64,000 nucleotides of DNA from Paenibacillus helianthi (GTDB taxonomy: Bacteria > Bacillota > Bacilli > Paenibacillales > Paenibacillaceae), in NCBI RefSeq assembly GCF_001909055.1, contig NZ_LVWI01000037.1:62001-126000 (forward strand), in the 5' to 3' direction. Below are positions 35,313-43,414 of the stretch, piece after piece. The notes beneath the pieces are model-generated. The model was not told the DNA's origin. It worked only from the letters and a program-made list of their open reading frames with translations, and made no database searches. The position numbers and the translations under genes were made by a program. Numbering within the stretch: position 1 is the first letter of the stretch; each line of letters opens with the position of its first letter.

Positions 35313-35886
35313 AGGCCTGCTGTTCTTGTCCGGCGATGAGGGGCTGTCCGTCCGTCAGATCGCTGAGATCACCGAGCAGCGGCCGGATATTGCCGGCAAA
35401 GCGCTGGAGGAACTGAAAGAGGATTATGTCTCACAGGAACGTGGTCTGCAGGTGGTTCAGATTGCCGGAAACTATCGGCTTGCAACCCTGCCGGACCATG
35501 CGCCATATTTTGAGCGGCTCGCCTATTCGCCCTCACGTTCATCGCTTTCGCAGGCAGCGCTTGAGACGCTGGCTATCGTCGCCTACCGCCAGCCGATTAC
35601 CCGGGTAGAGATTGAAGAGATCCGTGGTGTAAAGTCGGAACGGGCAATTCATACGCTGAACAACAAGGATTTGATCCATGAGGTGGGACGTGCAGAAGCA
35701 GTAGGCCGTCCCATCCTCTACGGAACAACGAAATCGTTCCTCGAAAGCTTTGGGCTGGCGGACCTGAAGGAGTTGCCGGAGCCTTCAAGTTTCGATGGTA
35801 CCTCTGACGATCTGGAAGAGGAGACACAGCTCCTGTTCAGCAAGCTGGACAGCCAGATGAATTTTGAGGATACAGAACAGGCATAA
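35281..35886 (+). CDS. scpB: segregation and condensation protein B
   Basis: 201 residues, two winged-helix domains. SQAALETLAIVAYRQPITR followed by IRGVKSE and GRPILYGTTKSFLE are diagnostic. It dimerises and loads on ScpA in the SMC complex. GTG 35281, ten bases after AGGAGGA, gives a start matching known ScpB length; the frame is open further back to 35239 within scpA. A strong terminator follows. Confidence 0.95.
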   Translation: MEYKTLKSIIEGLLFLSGDEGLSVRQIAEITEQRPDIAGKALEELKEDYVSQERGLQVVQIAGNYRLATLPDHAPYFERLAYSPSRSSLSQAALETLAIVAYRQPITRVEIEEIRGVKSERAIHTLNNKDLIHEVGRAEAVGRPILYGTTKSFLESFGLADLKELPEPSSFDGTSDDLEEETQLLFSKLDSQMNFEDTEQA

Positions 35887-35913
35887 AGTAACGTACTTGT
35901 ATATGAATAAGCA

Positions 35914-35975
35914 TAGCCCCATACCCCCGTTATGATGCAGGATGGCAGCATGATGGAGGGTATGGGGCTTTTTTG
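35914..35975 (+). terminator. rho-independent terminator of scpAB
   Basis: AGCCCCATACCC (35914-) pairs with GGGTATGGGGCT, followed by TTTTTT. The loop carries a further partial stem. Confidence 0.9.
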
Positions 35976-36057
35976 TGAGAATATAGAATGTTTTCCAGGT
36001 GAATAGCCATACTAAACCAAAGGCCCCTAATTATAGAATTGCATGGAGGTTACTTTC

Positions 36058-36789
36058 GTGACGTTATGGCTGGCGATACCCCTGACATTGTTGCTGATTG
36101 TGATTGTACTGCTGCTGGTAATACTGACTTCATACATACATTTTCATTTCCGGCTGTGCAGGCTGGGGTCAGATGACCGGATCGAGCTGGATATCAAAGC
36201 CGTCTTTGGCTTGGTCAAATTTCACTATGAATTGCCTGCGCTAGTGTTTCAGGGAATGGAAGAAGGTATCAAAGTGAAGCTGGAAGAAAGCGGCATCACA
36301 CCTGTCCGCACAGATAAAGATGAAGAAGAGCAAATCGACAAGGAACTGGTTACGGAATGGCTGCGGAAAATCCGCAAAGCACTGAAGGCAACCTATGGTC
36401 TGAAAAAATGGCTCGCAAGTACGTTATCCCATCTCCAGATTACAAAGTTTGACTGGTCCACAGATTTCTCACTGGGGGATGCGGCAGGTACTGCAACGGC
36501 AGCGGGAGCATTCTGGGGGATAAAGTGGACGCTTGCAGGTTGGATATCCAGTCTGGTTCGGCTGAAAAAAGCCCCGAAGCTGTTTGTTGCGCCGGTTTTC
36601 CGGGATGAGCTGTGCTTCTCCACAGAAGCAGTAATCGTAGGGAAGCTACCCATGGGCTACACTTTATTTGCAGGGCTTGTTCTCTTGCGGCGAATTTCTA
36701 AAGTAGAAGGCGGATTGCGGCGCTGGAAGGAACTGTTAAGCCGCAAGCCCCAACTCCCCGTGAGGAAGCATGAGAATAGTGAAAGCTAA
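36058..36789 (+). CDS. DUF2953 membrane-anchored protein (YtfI-like)
   Basis: 243 residues. One N-terminal membrane helix (about 3-25) is followed by a soluble domain with ELDIKAVFGLVKFHYELP and WSTDFSLGDAAGTATAAGAFWGIKW, which I recognise as the DUF2953 pattern of B. subtilis YtfI. YtfI is coded next to ytfJ in B. subtilis; here ytfJ also follows, separated by an inverted insertion. Function is not known, but the partner is a spore protein. GTG 36058, seven bases after TGGAGGT, is preferred to ATG 36043, which overlaps that site. Confidence 0.8.
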   Translation: MTLWLAIPLTLLLIVIVLLLVILTSYIHFHFRLCRLGSDDRIELDIKAVFGLVKFHYELPALVFQGMEEGIKVKLEESGITPVRTDKDEEEQIDKELVTEWLRKIRKALKATYGLKKWLASTLSHLQITKFDWSTDFSLGDAAGTATAAGAFWGIKWTLAGWISSLVRLKKAPKLFVAPVFRDELCFSTEAVIVGKLPMGYTLFAGLVLLRRISKVEGGLRRWKELLSRKPQLPVRKHENSES

Positions 36790-36836
36790 AAAGACAGAGA
36801 CGCAGTATATACCGCGTCCTGCCTTTTTTTATTGTC
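36787..36836. terminator. bidirectional terminator between convergent genes
   Basis: AAAAAGACAGAGACGC pairs, with one bulge, with GCGTCCTGCCTTTTT. A and T runs flank the stem on both sides, so it can serve the ytfI-like gene and the EndoU-like gene. Confidence 0.75.
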
Positions 36837-36846
36837 TTTTAGTGAC

Positions 36847-37749
36847 TTATACATGCACCGGGGTTTTGAACCTGGGGGAAAAGCTCAGCGGATTTTTAGC
36901 AGTATCTTCCGTTCTGTACATCATTAAGTCAAAAGCTTCTCCGTTGAGCTCCATGGGGATTTGCGCACGGCCATCCAGATAGGCCACTGTCCCCAGGGCC
37001 ATCAGGCCTTCTGCGCTGGTGCCTACAAAAAATCCGCCAAGATCCCTGACCTGGTTCTTTTTGCTGCCGTTACTCCTTATTTCTTCATAAGTATAGGTTA
37101 ACGTAATGATTTCTGCCAGATTACTTTTTTCGGTCCGGCCAACATCAATATGCTTAATAAGGACATTAGAGTTCTCATTCCGTATGGACTCAACAGGACC
37201 GTTATTGACACAATAATGGTACCAAAAATGATGTTCGCCCAATGTCCGGCGGTTATCACCCTGTTCTCCGATAAATACTTGCTCAAAATAGGAGGGGCTG
37301 TCCCCTTTACTTGCTCTGAACCAGATCGAGCGGAGTGTATCTATCCATTCTTCCTTGGAACAGCCTGCCCGGATATGATGGTAATCCTCAGCATACTTGC
37401 GGGCGAGGCGCATAGGTGCCGTAATGGCAGCATATTCTAGAAACTCATTGATTTCCTTGATATTTTTAGGAGAGGCCGGATCCCTCTGTTTGAAGCTCTG
37501 ATCATAATAATTATGAAGCTGCATGAACAGATCGTAGGACAGCCGTTTGCCATCTGGAATGACGACCTCCTTGAAGACCTTAATTTCATTGCTGTCATCT
37601 CCCTCTCCAGAATATTGCCCGGACAGGGGGTTCATATCTACGACCACATATCCATTGTGTATATCCTTTTGCCCGTCGCTTAAGCCCTTGACTAAAGGGA
37701 TCACTCCGCTGCTCTCCATATCCGCCTGCCAGATCTTTGCGAAAATCAT
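36847..37749 (-). CDS. EndoU-fold ribonuclease-like protein
   Basis: 300 residues, no signal peptide. Three blocks match the eukaryotic XendoU/PP11 pattern in order: LRSIWFRASKGDSPSYFEQVFIGE (split here as IWF near 142 and FEQVFIGE at 155-162; family: IWF..SGFEHVFVGE), then GEHHFWYHY at 171-179 (family: GFHNWIQFY), then GFFVGTSAEGLMALGTV at 239-255 (family: AFIGTSPEFEFALYT). EndoU enzymes cut RNA at uridines with two His and a Lys. Glu156, Glu162 and a His (173 or 174) are kept, but the first catalytic His is Gln157, so activity may be lost or altered. GGAGG seven bases before ATG 37749 supports the start. It is inserted against the direction of its neighbours, between ytfI-like and ytfJ, which suggests acquisition. 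Confidence 0.75.
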   Translation of the reverse strand: MIFAKIWQADMESSGVIPLVKGLSDGQKDIHNGYVVVDMNPLSGQYSGEGDDSNEIKVFKEVVIPDGKRLSYDLFMQLHNYYDQSFKQRDPASPKNIKEINEFLEYAAITAPMRLARKYAEDYHHIRAGCSKEEWIDTLRSIWFRASKGDSPSYFEQVFIGEQGDNRRTLGEHHFWYHYCVNNGPVESIRNENSNVLIKHIDVGRTEKSNLAEIITLTYTYEEIRSNGSKKNQVRDLGGFFVGTSAEGLMALGTVAYLDGRAQIPMELNGEAFDLMMYRTEDTAKNPLSFSPRFKTPVHV

Positions 37750-37790
37750 TTCTCAGCCTCCACATACAGATTTTTCTGCTTAGCCATCAT
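37746..37790 (-). CDS. very short ORF translationally coupled to the EndoU-like gene
   Basis: An ATG at 37790 lies five bases after GGGGAGG and opens a 14-codon frame (MMAKQKNLYVEAEK) whose TGA overlaps the ATG of the EndoU-like gene (ATGA). The same frame is open upstream to an ATG at 37895 (49 residues, with a hydrophobic stretch IIKLLVIF), but that start lacks a ribosome site. It may be a leader peptide, a small partner or immunity-type protein, or simply a loading site for ribosomes. No family recognised. Confidence 0.35.
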   Translation of the reverse strand: MMAKQKNLYVEAEK

Positions 37791-37983
37791 TTTGGCCTCC
37801 CCGGCGGTTTTTATGTGAGGCGAATTGGCGAAGGCTAGATCTGGGAAGATCACCAAAAGCTTTATTATAGGCGTTGAATTGTTATTATCACCCATTGTAC
37901 ATATCATGCTCGATATATGAGCAAACTGTAACAAGAGTAGGCATTTCCCTTATCTTTTCAGATCGCAGAGGAGGAGTACTTAG

Positions 37984-38499
37984 ATGTCAGATCACCCGAT
38001 TCAAGGTCTCATGCAGACCGCTATGGAAAATATTAAAGGAATGGTGGATGTCAATACGATTGTTGGCGATCCGGTAGAAACCCCTGATGGCAGTGTGATC
38101 CTGCCTATCAGTAAAGTTGCCTTCGGCTTTGCCGCAGGCGGCAGTGATTTCCGTGTGGAAGATGATGCACCGAGTGTTAATGGCACGGGGTCCGGCGTTA
38201 AAATGCTTCCGTTCGGAGGCGGTAGCGGCGGCGGGGTATCCATTCGTCCGATCGCTTTTCTTGTAGTTGGTAAGGAAGGTGTGCACATTGTGCCACTGGA
38301 TAATCAAACCCATTTGTTTGAGAAAATTATCGATGCCACCCCAGGGCTTATTGACAAAATTCAAACTATGTTCCAAAATAATTCACAAAATGGCTCGCAA
38401 AATGGTACTCCTGTAGGTGCAGAAGTGGTACCAACCCCTGTGGTCAAAAAAGAAGTGATCAAGCACGAGACGGTCGTTTCGGATTCGTCCACGCATTAG
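37984..38499 (+). CDS. ytfJ: GerW-family sporulation protein YtfJ
   Basis: 171 residues. The conserved GerW core is residues 1-115: HPIQGLMQTAMENIKGMVD, GDPVETPDG, ILPISKVAFGFAAGGSDF, the glycine-rich GGGSGGG and IAFLVVGKEGVHIVPL. The tail is Asn/Gln/Ser-rich. GerW proteins act in spores and are needed for germination with some nutrients. GAGGAGGAG lies before ATG 37984. It has its own terminator. Confidence 0.92.
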   Translation: MSDHPIQGLMQTAMENIKGMVDVNTIVGDPVETPDGSVILPISKVAFGFAAGGSDFRVEDDAPSVNGTGSGVKMLPFGGGSGGGVSIRPIAFLVVGKEGVHIVPLDNQTHLFEKIIDATPGLIDKIQTMFQNNSQNGSQNGTPVGAEVVPTPVVKKEVIKHETVVSDSSTH

Positions 38500-38536
38500 T
38501 TGTTTAGGTTCGCTTCAAATGGAATAGCAGTCGTGG

Positions 38537-38568
38537 GGGATATCGCTTAAACGGCGATGTCCCTTTTT
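38537..38568 (+). terminator. rho-independent terminator of ytfJ
   Basis: GGGATATCGC and GCGATGTCCC pair with a seven-base loop, then TTTTT. Confidence 0.85.
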
Positions 38569-38600
38569 GTGAAAATGTAAGAATTTCTATGGTTCACGCT

Positions 38601-38684
38601 ATAAATTATCCTTCTATTTCCCACTGAAACGGATACCGTCCTTAATCAAGGAAGGTATCCGTTTCAGCTTGTGATAAAGAAGGA
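38601..38684. repeat. intergenic element, copy 2, with long nested stem-loop
   Basis: Starts with the sequence shared with 34317. Arms 38624-38637 (CTGAAACGGATACC) and 38654-38667 (GGTATCCGTTTCAG) are exact complements; CCTT/AAGG close an inner loop and TCCTTCT/AGAAGGA (38609-38615, 38678-38684) add an outer stem. There is no T run. It lies between the ytfJ terminator and the dacB promoter. Confidence 0.6.
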
Positions 38685-38712
38685 CATACCCGTCCATAGA
38701 CCCGCATACACT
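38684..38712 (+). promoter_or_regulatory. candidate sigma-E (mother cell) promoter of dacB
   Basis: ATA at 38686-38688 and CATACACT at 38705-38712 are 16 bases apart, matching the ATA-N16-CATACANT pattern. dacB of B. subtilis is sigma-E dependent, so the location 42 bases before the start is apt. Confidence 0.5.
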
Positions 38713-38753
38713 TGTACAACACAAGCGAACTGATAAGAAGCCGGAGGATGAAC

Positions 38754-39962
38754 ATGAATACACCAAAATTTAAATTGCCGCTGATCCTTATATTATGCGT
38801 ACTGCTGCTGGGTACAGCTTCACAGCCTGTCGTCAGGGCCGAGAATAGCTCCATCTCCACCCATGCCAGGGCTGCAGCGCTGATTGATGTGGAATCCGGC
38901 AGGATTCTGTACAGCAGCCGTGGGGACGAGCCTATGCTGATTGCCAGCCTGACCAAGATCATGACTGCACTTGTGGCCATAGAGAACGGAGATTTGCATT
39001 CCAAGGTCAAGGTCGGCAAAAATGCCTTTGCCAAAGAGGGCTCATCCCTGTATTTGAAACAAGGAGAAGAAATGACCCTGGAGGATATGCTGTACGGGCT
39101 GATGCTGCGCTCAGGAAATGATGCGGCAACGGCCATTGCGGAGCATGTCGGAGGAACGGAAGAGGGCTTCGTCTATCTGATGAATGCCAAGGCAGAGGAG
39201 CTGGGGCTTCAAAATACCCATTTTGCCAATCCGCATGGGCTGGACGCAGAAGGGCACTATTCCAGCGCCAATGATCTGGCTGTGCTCACAGCCTACGCCA
39301 TGCATAATCCAGTATTCAAGAAGGTTGTCAAAACCCGGGAGAAAACAGCTGACAATCCATATGAGAAATGGGACTACAAATGGCTTAACAAAAATAAAAT
39401 GCTGCGCTTGTATGAGGGGGCAGACGGAGTGAAAACAGGATATACCAAGAAGGCGCTGCGCTGCCTTGTCAGCTCCGCTACCCGAGGGGGCCAGCAGCTT
39501 GTTGCTGTCACGCTGAATGACGGGGATGACTGGAATGATCATGCGGCGCTGTTGGATTTCGGGTTCAATCACTATCCGCTCAAGAGACTTATCGAACGTG
39601 GGGAAGGAATCAGCGGCTATGGTTTTGTGACAGGCCGGACATTTTCGTATCCGCTTGGTCAGGGTGAGGAAGCGCGGCTTGTAACCAAGCTTGTACTTCA
39701 TCCAGCATCAAAGGCAGCTGATCAGCAAGGGACGCGCGGCAGTGCTAACTTTGGACTCAAAGGAATCCTGGTGCTGCAGCTCGGCGGGAAGGAGATAGGC
39801 CGAGTTCCGGTCTATCCGCCGGATCAGCTGCCGCCGGAGCAATCCGCTTATGAGAAAAAATACGAATCGGCAGGCGCAGGTGCCTATCCGGTGAACCATT
39901 GGCTGCAGGCATTCGGAAGTGCACTTCGGGCGCTTCTTCAAATGGGTGACACAAGGAAATGA
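38754..39962 (+). CDS. dacB: sporulation D-Ala-D-Ala carboxypeptidase (PBP5*-like)
   Basis: 402 residues. A Sec signal peptide (about 1-29) is followed by a penicillin-binding transpeptidase-fold domain with SLTK (Ser65, Lys68), SGN (120-122) and KTGYT (near 223), then a C-terminal beta-rich region. It trims D-Ala from peptidoglycan; in B. subtilis DacB adjusts cortex cross-linking. ATG 38754, six bases after CCGGAGG, is preferred to ATG 38748, which touches that site. It is followed by spmA and spmB as in the B. subtilis dacB-spmA-spmB operon. Confidence 0.93.
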   Translation: MNTPKFKLPLILILCVLLLGTASQPVVRAENSSISTHARAAALIDVESGRILYSSRGDEPMLIASLTKIMTALVAIENGDLHSKVKVGKNAFAKEGSSLYLKQGEEMTLEDMLYGLMLRSGNDAATAIAEHVGGTEEGFVYLMNAKAEELGLQNTHFANPHGLDAEGHYSSANDLAVLTAYAMHNPVFKKVVKTREKTADNPYEKWDYKWLNKNKMLRLYEGADGVKTGYTKKALRCLVSSATRGGQQLVAVTLNDGDDWNDHAALLDFGFNHYPLKRLIERGEGISGYGFVTGRTFSYPLGQGEEARLVTKLVLHPASKAADQQGTRGSANFGLKGILVLQLGGKEIGRVPVYPPDQLPPEQSAYEKKYESAGAGAYPVNHWLQAFGSALRALLQMGDTRK

Positions 39963-39995
39963 CCTGAAGACAGTACAGTATGGGGAGGGATTCAT

Positions 39996-40649
39996 ATGAT
40001 TAACGGGATCTGGCTGGGCATGATCCTCATCGGCTTTGTATTCGCGGCCGTGAACGGCCGCATGGACGCATTTACAGGCGCTGTTTTTGATGGTGCCAAG
40101 AACGGGGTCACCGTCAGCTTTGGCCTAATCAGTGTCCTGGTGTTCTGGATGGGGATTATGCGGGTTGCTGAAGATGCAGGCCTGCTAAAAAAAATTGCCA
40201 GAGTACTTGGGCCGATTGTTTCTTTTCTGTTCCCCGATGTGCCGAAGGGCCATCCTGCCATCGGCTACATCCTTTCCAACATGAGCGCTAACCTGCTTGG
40301 CCTTGGCAATGCGGCCACGCCTATGGGTATCAAGGCGATGCAGGAACTGCAGACCCTGAATCCGGACAAGGAGACCGCGACTCCGGCGATGTGTACCCTG
40401 CTCGCATTGAACACGGCCAGCATTACCCTGATCCCGGCGACGCTGATTGCCATCCGGCTGAACTATGGATCGGCAGACCCGGCGGCTATTGTCGGCACGA
40501 CGCTTGCCGCAACAGCGGTAGCGACGCTGGCTGCTGTTGCGGCAGATAGGCTGTGCCGCCGCATGGCTCTGCTCCGCAAGCCGCCAGGGCCGCCGCCTGC
40601 TGTGCGTCCTGTACATTCTGCGTTGCCGCATTCCTCCGTGAAAGGGTGA
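39996..40649 (+). CDS. spmA: spore maturation protein A
   Basis: 217 residues, several membrane helices with the gate/nucleoside-recognition fold. AEDAGLLKKIARVLGPIV, NMSANLLGLGNAATPMGIKA and LNTASITLIPATLIAIR are clear SpmA blocks. It takes part in spore core dehydration together with SpmB. GGGGAGGG precedes ATG 39996. The last 30 residues are Pro-rich and probably a cytoplasmic tail. Confidence 0.95.
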   Translation: MINGIWLGMILIGFVFAAVNGRMDAFTGAVFDGAKNGVTVSFGLISVLVFWMGIMRVAEDAGLLKKIARVLGPIVSFLFPDVPKGHPAIGYILSNMSANLLGLGNAATPMGIKAMQELQTLNPDKETATPAMCTLLALNTASITLIPATLIAIRLNYGSADPAAIVGTTLAATAVATLAAVAADRLCRRMALLRKPPGPPPAVRPVHSALPHSSVKG

Positions 40650-40656
40650 GACTGCC

Positions 40657-41190
40657 TTGTTTCAGCTAATCAGCCTGATCTCGGCCTGGGCGATTCCGGT
40701 CATGATTACCTTTATTCCATTATACGCATTTACACGCAAGGTCCCGGTCTACGAGTCCTTTGTCGAAGGGGCGAAGGATGGCTTCGGCACCGCTATTGCA
40801 ATTATTCCTCATCTTGTAGGCATGCTTGTCGCTATTAGTGTTTTTCGTGCATCGGGTGCACTAGACTTTCTCATGAGTTTCATCTCACCCGCCCTTAAAG
40901 GGATAGGGGTGCCACCGGAAGTATTGCCGCTCGGCTTGCTGCGTCCGCTTACAGGTACTGGCTCGCTGGCTTACACCACAGATCTGATTAGCGTCCATGG
41001 GCCCGACTCTCTGATCGGTATGATCGCCTCCACGATCCAGGGGAGCACCGATACCACCCTGTATGTGCTAACCGTCTACTTCGGTGCCGTAGGCATCCGC
41101 AACGGGCGTTACGCCCTTAGGGTCGGCCTCTTTTCTGACATCGTCGGTTTCATTGCCGCCATTGCAGTGTGTCTCCTGGTGTTTGGGTAA
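40657..41190 (+). CDS. spmB: spore maturation protein B
   Basis: 177 residues, membrane protein. VPVYESFVEGAKDGFGTAI, LLRPLTGTGSLAYTTDL and ASTIQGSTDTTLYVLTVYFG are diagnostic of SpmB. The start is a TTG at 40657 with AAGGGTGA upstream; no ATG or GTG lies at the expected place. It begins eight bases after the spmA stop. Confidence 0.95.
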   Translation: MFQLISLISAWAIPVMITFIPLYAFTRKVPVYESFVEGAKDGFGTAIAIIPHLVGMLVAISVFRASGALDFLMSFISPALKGIGVPPEVLPLGLLRPLTGTGSLAYTTDLISVHGPDSLIGMIASTIQGSTDTTLYVLTVYFGAVGIRNGRYALRVGLFSDIVGFIAAIAVCLLVFG

Positions 41191-41257
41191 TGTTTTTTGC
41201 TGGTCCGTTAAGGTAGTGGCCTGCTTTATAAGCATTGCAAAGATTTTAGTGTCCCAG

Positions 41258-41284
41258 CCTAGCAAACCTAGCAAACCTAGCAAG
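41258..41284 (+). repeat. short tandem repeat, unit CCTAGCAAA
   Basis: Three consecutive nine-base units downstream of spmB, followed by a palindromic AGCAATGCGGCATTGCT. It is too short to be a CRISPR array. Confidence 0.7.
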
Positions 41285-41352
41285 CCTTGCAGCAATGCGG
41301 CATTGCTGGCCCCACAAGCCCCACAAGCACCTGCAAGGCTGCTTGAAGCCCT

Positions 41353-41394
41353 TTACCCTCCCCCTCTGAGCGGGTGAGGGTTGTTTTCTTTAAA
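41353..41394 (+). terminator. terminator of the dacB-spmAB operon
   Basis: ACCCTC pairs with GAGGGT around a C/G-rich centre, followed by TTGTTTTCTTT. Confidence 0.6.
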
Positions 41395-41406
41395 GGTGTC
41401 TACCCA

Positions 41407-41561
41407 CGTTGACGGAGTGACGGAGAGGAAGTTTGGAACTGTAGGAACGTCAGCGACCGCCTTTGTCTGCAGATTTCTACCGCTGATAGCGTATTCAAAA
41501 AAATCAGCAGACATCAGCGGTCGGAAGTCCAAACGTTCCTCGGAGTTACACCAAGTCAACG
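41407..41561. repeat. 155-bp long imperfect inverted repeat
   Basis: The left arm starts CGTTGAC (41407-41413) and the right arm ends GTCAACG (41555-41561). Moving inward, GAGGAAGTTTGGA faces TCCAAACGTTCCTC, GACCGC faces GCGGTC, GTCTGC faces GCAGAC and GATTT faces AAATC. It contains no credible gene. Form and size suit a mobile-type intergenic repeat or a large RNA hairpin. The rest of the 41191-41654 gap holds only the short repeats and terminator listed. Confidence 0.7.
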
Positions 41562-41654
41562 CTCCCCCCGCCCAAAGAATTTTAAACAGCCCCTCACCCC
41601 GCTTCCCCCAACATCATATGCTATTGCAGCAATACGGAGGGAGTCTGATAGACG

Positions 41655-41999
41655 ATGGAGTATAAAGGTTTTATTCTGCATCATTCCCGCTGTCCGTCCA
41701 TTAATGGCAAGGGCTTTGACTTCTGGGTAGGCGCAGATGGTTCGATTTATGCAGCACCGCTGTTGACGGACCCCGAATATGTTCATGTTTGCCTGGAAGG
41801 TAACTTCGGGGAAGAAGCTACATTGCCGCCTGTGTCTGAGCGCGGGGTTCAGCTGTTTGCAGCCAGCAAACTCATATTGGAATTGGCTTCGCGTTATCAA
41901 ATGGACCCGCTTGTGGTGGAAACCCACACAAAAACCTGTCCAGGAGCTTTTTTTCCATGGAATGAACTTGTGATTTATCCCGCTGATGGTTATCATTAA
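41655..41999 (+). CDS. small N-acetylmuramoyl-L-alanine amidase-like protein
   Basis: 114 residues, no signal peptide. FILHHSRCPS near the start and ETHTKTCPGAFFPWNELV near the end match the metal-binding ends of Amidase_2/PGRP domains (His, His and Cys ligands, then CPG.FFPW). The protein is shorter than most (about 140-180 residues), so it is a minimal or reduced version. It may cleave the bond between muramic acid and L-Ala in peptidoglycan. GGAGGGAG lies about 11 bases before ATG 41655. The next gene, rluB, starts 20 bases after its stop. Confidence 0.75.
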   Translation: MEYKGFILHHSRCPSINGKGFDFWVGADGSIYAAPLLTDPEYVHVCLEGNFGEEATLPPVSERGVQLFAASKLILELASRYQMDPLVVETHTKTCPGAFFPWNELVIYPADGYH

Positions 42000-42019
42000 C
42001 CTGAGGTGAATAGTCGAAA

Positions 42020-42778
42020 ATGGAAAGATTACAGAAAATATTGGCGCAGGCAGGTGTAGCGTCGAGACGCAAGTGTGAAGAAATGATTTTGGCCGGTAAA
42101 GTGGAAGTCAACGGGGAACTCGTAACTACGCTTGGCACGAAGGTGGACCCCGCAACAGATATAATCAAGGTCGCCGGTAGACTAATCCGGGGCGAGAACA
42201 AAATCTACATTATGTTCAATAAGCCTAAGGGTGTAATTACAAGCGCATCCGACGATAAGGGCCGCAAGGTGGTAACGGATTACCTGAAAGGCATCAAAGA
42301 ACGCGTATACCCTGTAGGCCGTCTGGACTATGATACGGAAGGGCTGCTGCTGCTGACGAATGACGGGGAGTTTGCTAACCTGCTCACGCATCCGAAGCAC
42401 CATGTGCCCAAAACCTATCTTGCCACGGTCAAGGGGGTTCCGCATGGAACCGCGCTGGACAAGCTGAAAGCCGGCATCAAGCTGGAAGACGGTATGACCG
42501 CACCGGCAGAAGTTGAATACAAGGATATTGATGAAGTAAACAAAGAAACAGTCATCAGCATTACGATTCATGAAGGCCGCAACCGGCAGGTACGGCGCAT
42601 GTTCGAAGCGATTTCCCATCCCGTCATCCGTTTGAAACGGATCTCCTTCGGGGATATCCTGCTGCAGAATCTCAAACGAGGCTCATACCGCCATTTGACC
42701 AAGGATGAAATCAATCATCTCCAGCAAATTGCCAAAGCAGGGATGCTGAAAGCTAACCCAACCCGCAAAGACACATAA
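42020..42778 (+). CDS. rluB: 23S rRNA pseudouridine synthase B
   Basis: 252 residues. An S4 RNA-binding domain (about 1-60, MERLQKILAQAGVASRRKCE) is followed by the RsuA-family catalytic domain with VGRLDYDTEGLLLLTNDGEF (catalytic Asp in GRLDYD) and HEGRNRQVRRMFE. It modifies large-subunit rRNA. In B. subtilis this gene (ypuL) also stands before resA. GAGGTGA precedes ATG 42020. Confidence 0.96.
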   Translation: MERLQKILAQAGVASRRKCEEMILAGKVEVNGELVTTLGTKVDPATDIIKVAGRLIRGENKIYIMFNKPKGVITSASDDKGRKVVTDYLKGIKERVYPVGRLDYDTEGLLLLTNDGEFANLLTHPKHHVPKTYLATVKGVPHGTALDKLKAGIKLEDGMTAPAEVEYKDIDEVNKETVISITIHEGRNRQVRRMFEAISHPVIRLKRISFGDILLQNLKRGSYRHLTKDEINHLQQIAKAGMLKANPTRKDT

Positions 42779-42889
42779 AGTTCACAATTCCCCCTCCTAA
42801 AACTGTGACAATATTCGTTATAATGTTCATAGGATGTTCACACCTAACAACTAAAGTAATGAGTTGCGTCACAGAAGGGGGCCTGGCGT

Positions 42890-43414
42890 GTGGGCAAAGC
42901 GAGAAAGCCGGTTCAAATCATTATTCTGTTCGTAATACTTCTGCTTGGAGGTTATGCAATCGGTTCCTCGGTATTTGGAGGGGACGGCAAGCCTAAGGAA
43001 GGCGGAAAAGCCCCGTCTTTTGAACTGCTCGGGCTTGATGGCCAGACCCATACGTTGAACGAATACAAGGGCAAGTCCGTGGTGCTTAATTTCTGGGGGT
43101 CCTGGTGCGCTCCTTGCGTCAAGGAGATGCCTGCACTGCAGGCACAGTGGGAGAAGTGGAAAGATCAGGGCGTAGTGGTTGTAGGCGTAAATGTCGGTGA
43201 GGATCAGATGACGGTCGAGAATTTTGTCAAGCTCGTTGATATCAATTTTCCTGTGGTCATGGATAGCGGCCGCGATGCCGTCCGCAGCTATGGCGTGTCA
43301 CCGCTTCCAACCACCTTCTTCATTAATGCGAAGGGCAGGGTGGACAGCATTCATATCGGACAGCTGGATCTCGGCACGCTTGACGACCAGATCAGGAAGC
43401 TGGTGGAGCCGTGA
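42890..43414 (+). CDS. resA: thiol-disulfide oxidoreductase ResA
   Basis: 174 residues. One membrane anchor (about 8-28) and an outer thioredoxin fold with GSWCAPCVKEMP (Cys73, Cys76, Glu79). ResA reduces the haem-binding cysteines of apocytochrome c outside the membrane. GTG 42890 follows AAGGGGG. A TATAAT at 42819-42824 may be the -10 of the res operon. Its stop overlaps the resB start (GTGA). Confidence 0.96.
   Translation: MGKARKPVQIIILFVILLLGGYAIGSSVFGGDGKPKEGGKAPSFELLGLDGQTHTLNEYKGKSVVLNFWGSWCAPCVKEMPALQAQWEKWKDQGVVVVGVNVGEDQMTVENFVKLVDINFPVVMDSGRDAVRSYGVSPLPTTFFINAKGRVDSIHIGQLDLGTLDDQIRKLVEP

Noticed and set aside
41258..41284. CRISPR-like repeats
   Set aside because: The unit is nine bases, repeated three times without spacers, and no cas genes are present.
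41381..41665. 94-codon plus-strand frame downstream of spmB
   Set aside because: It runs through the long inverted repeat, has no family features and overlaps the start of the amidase-like gene.
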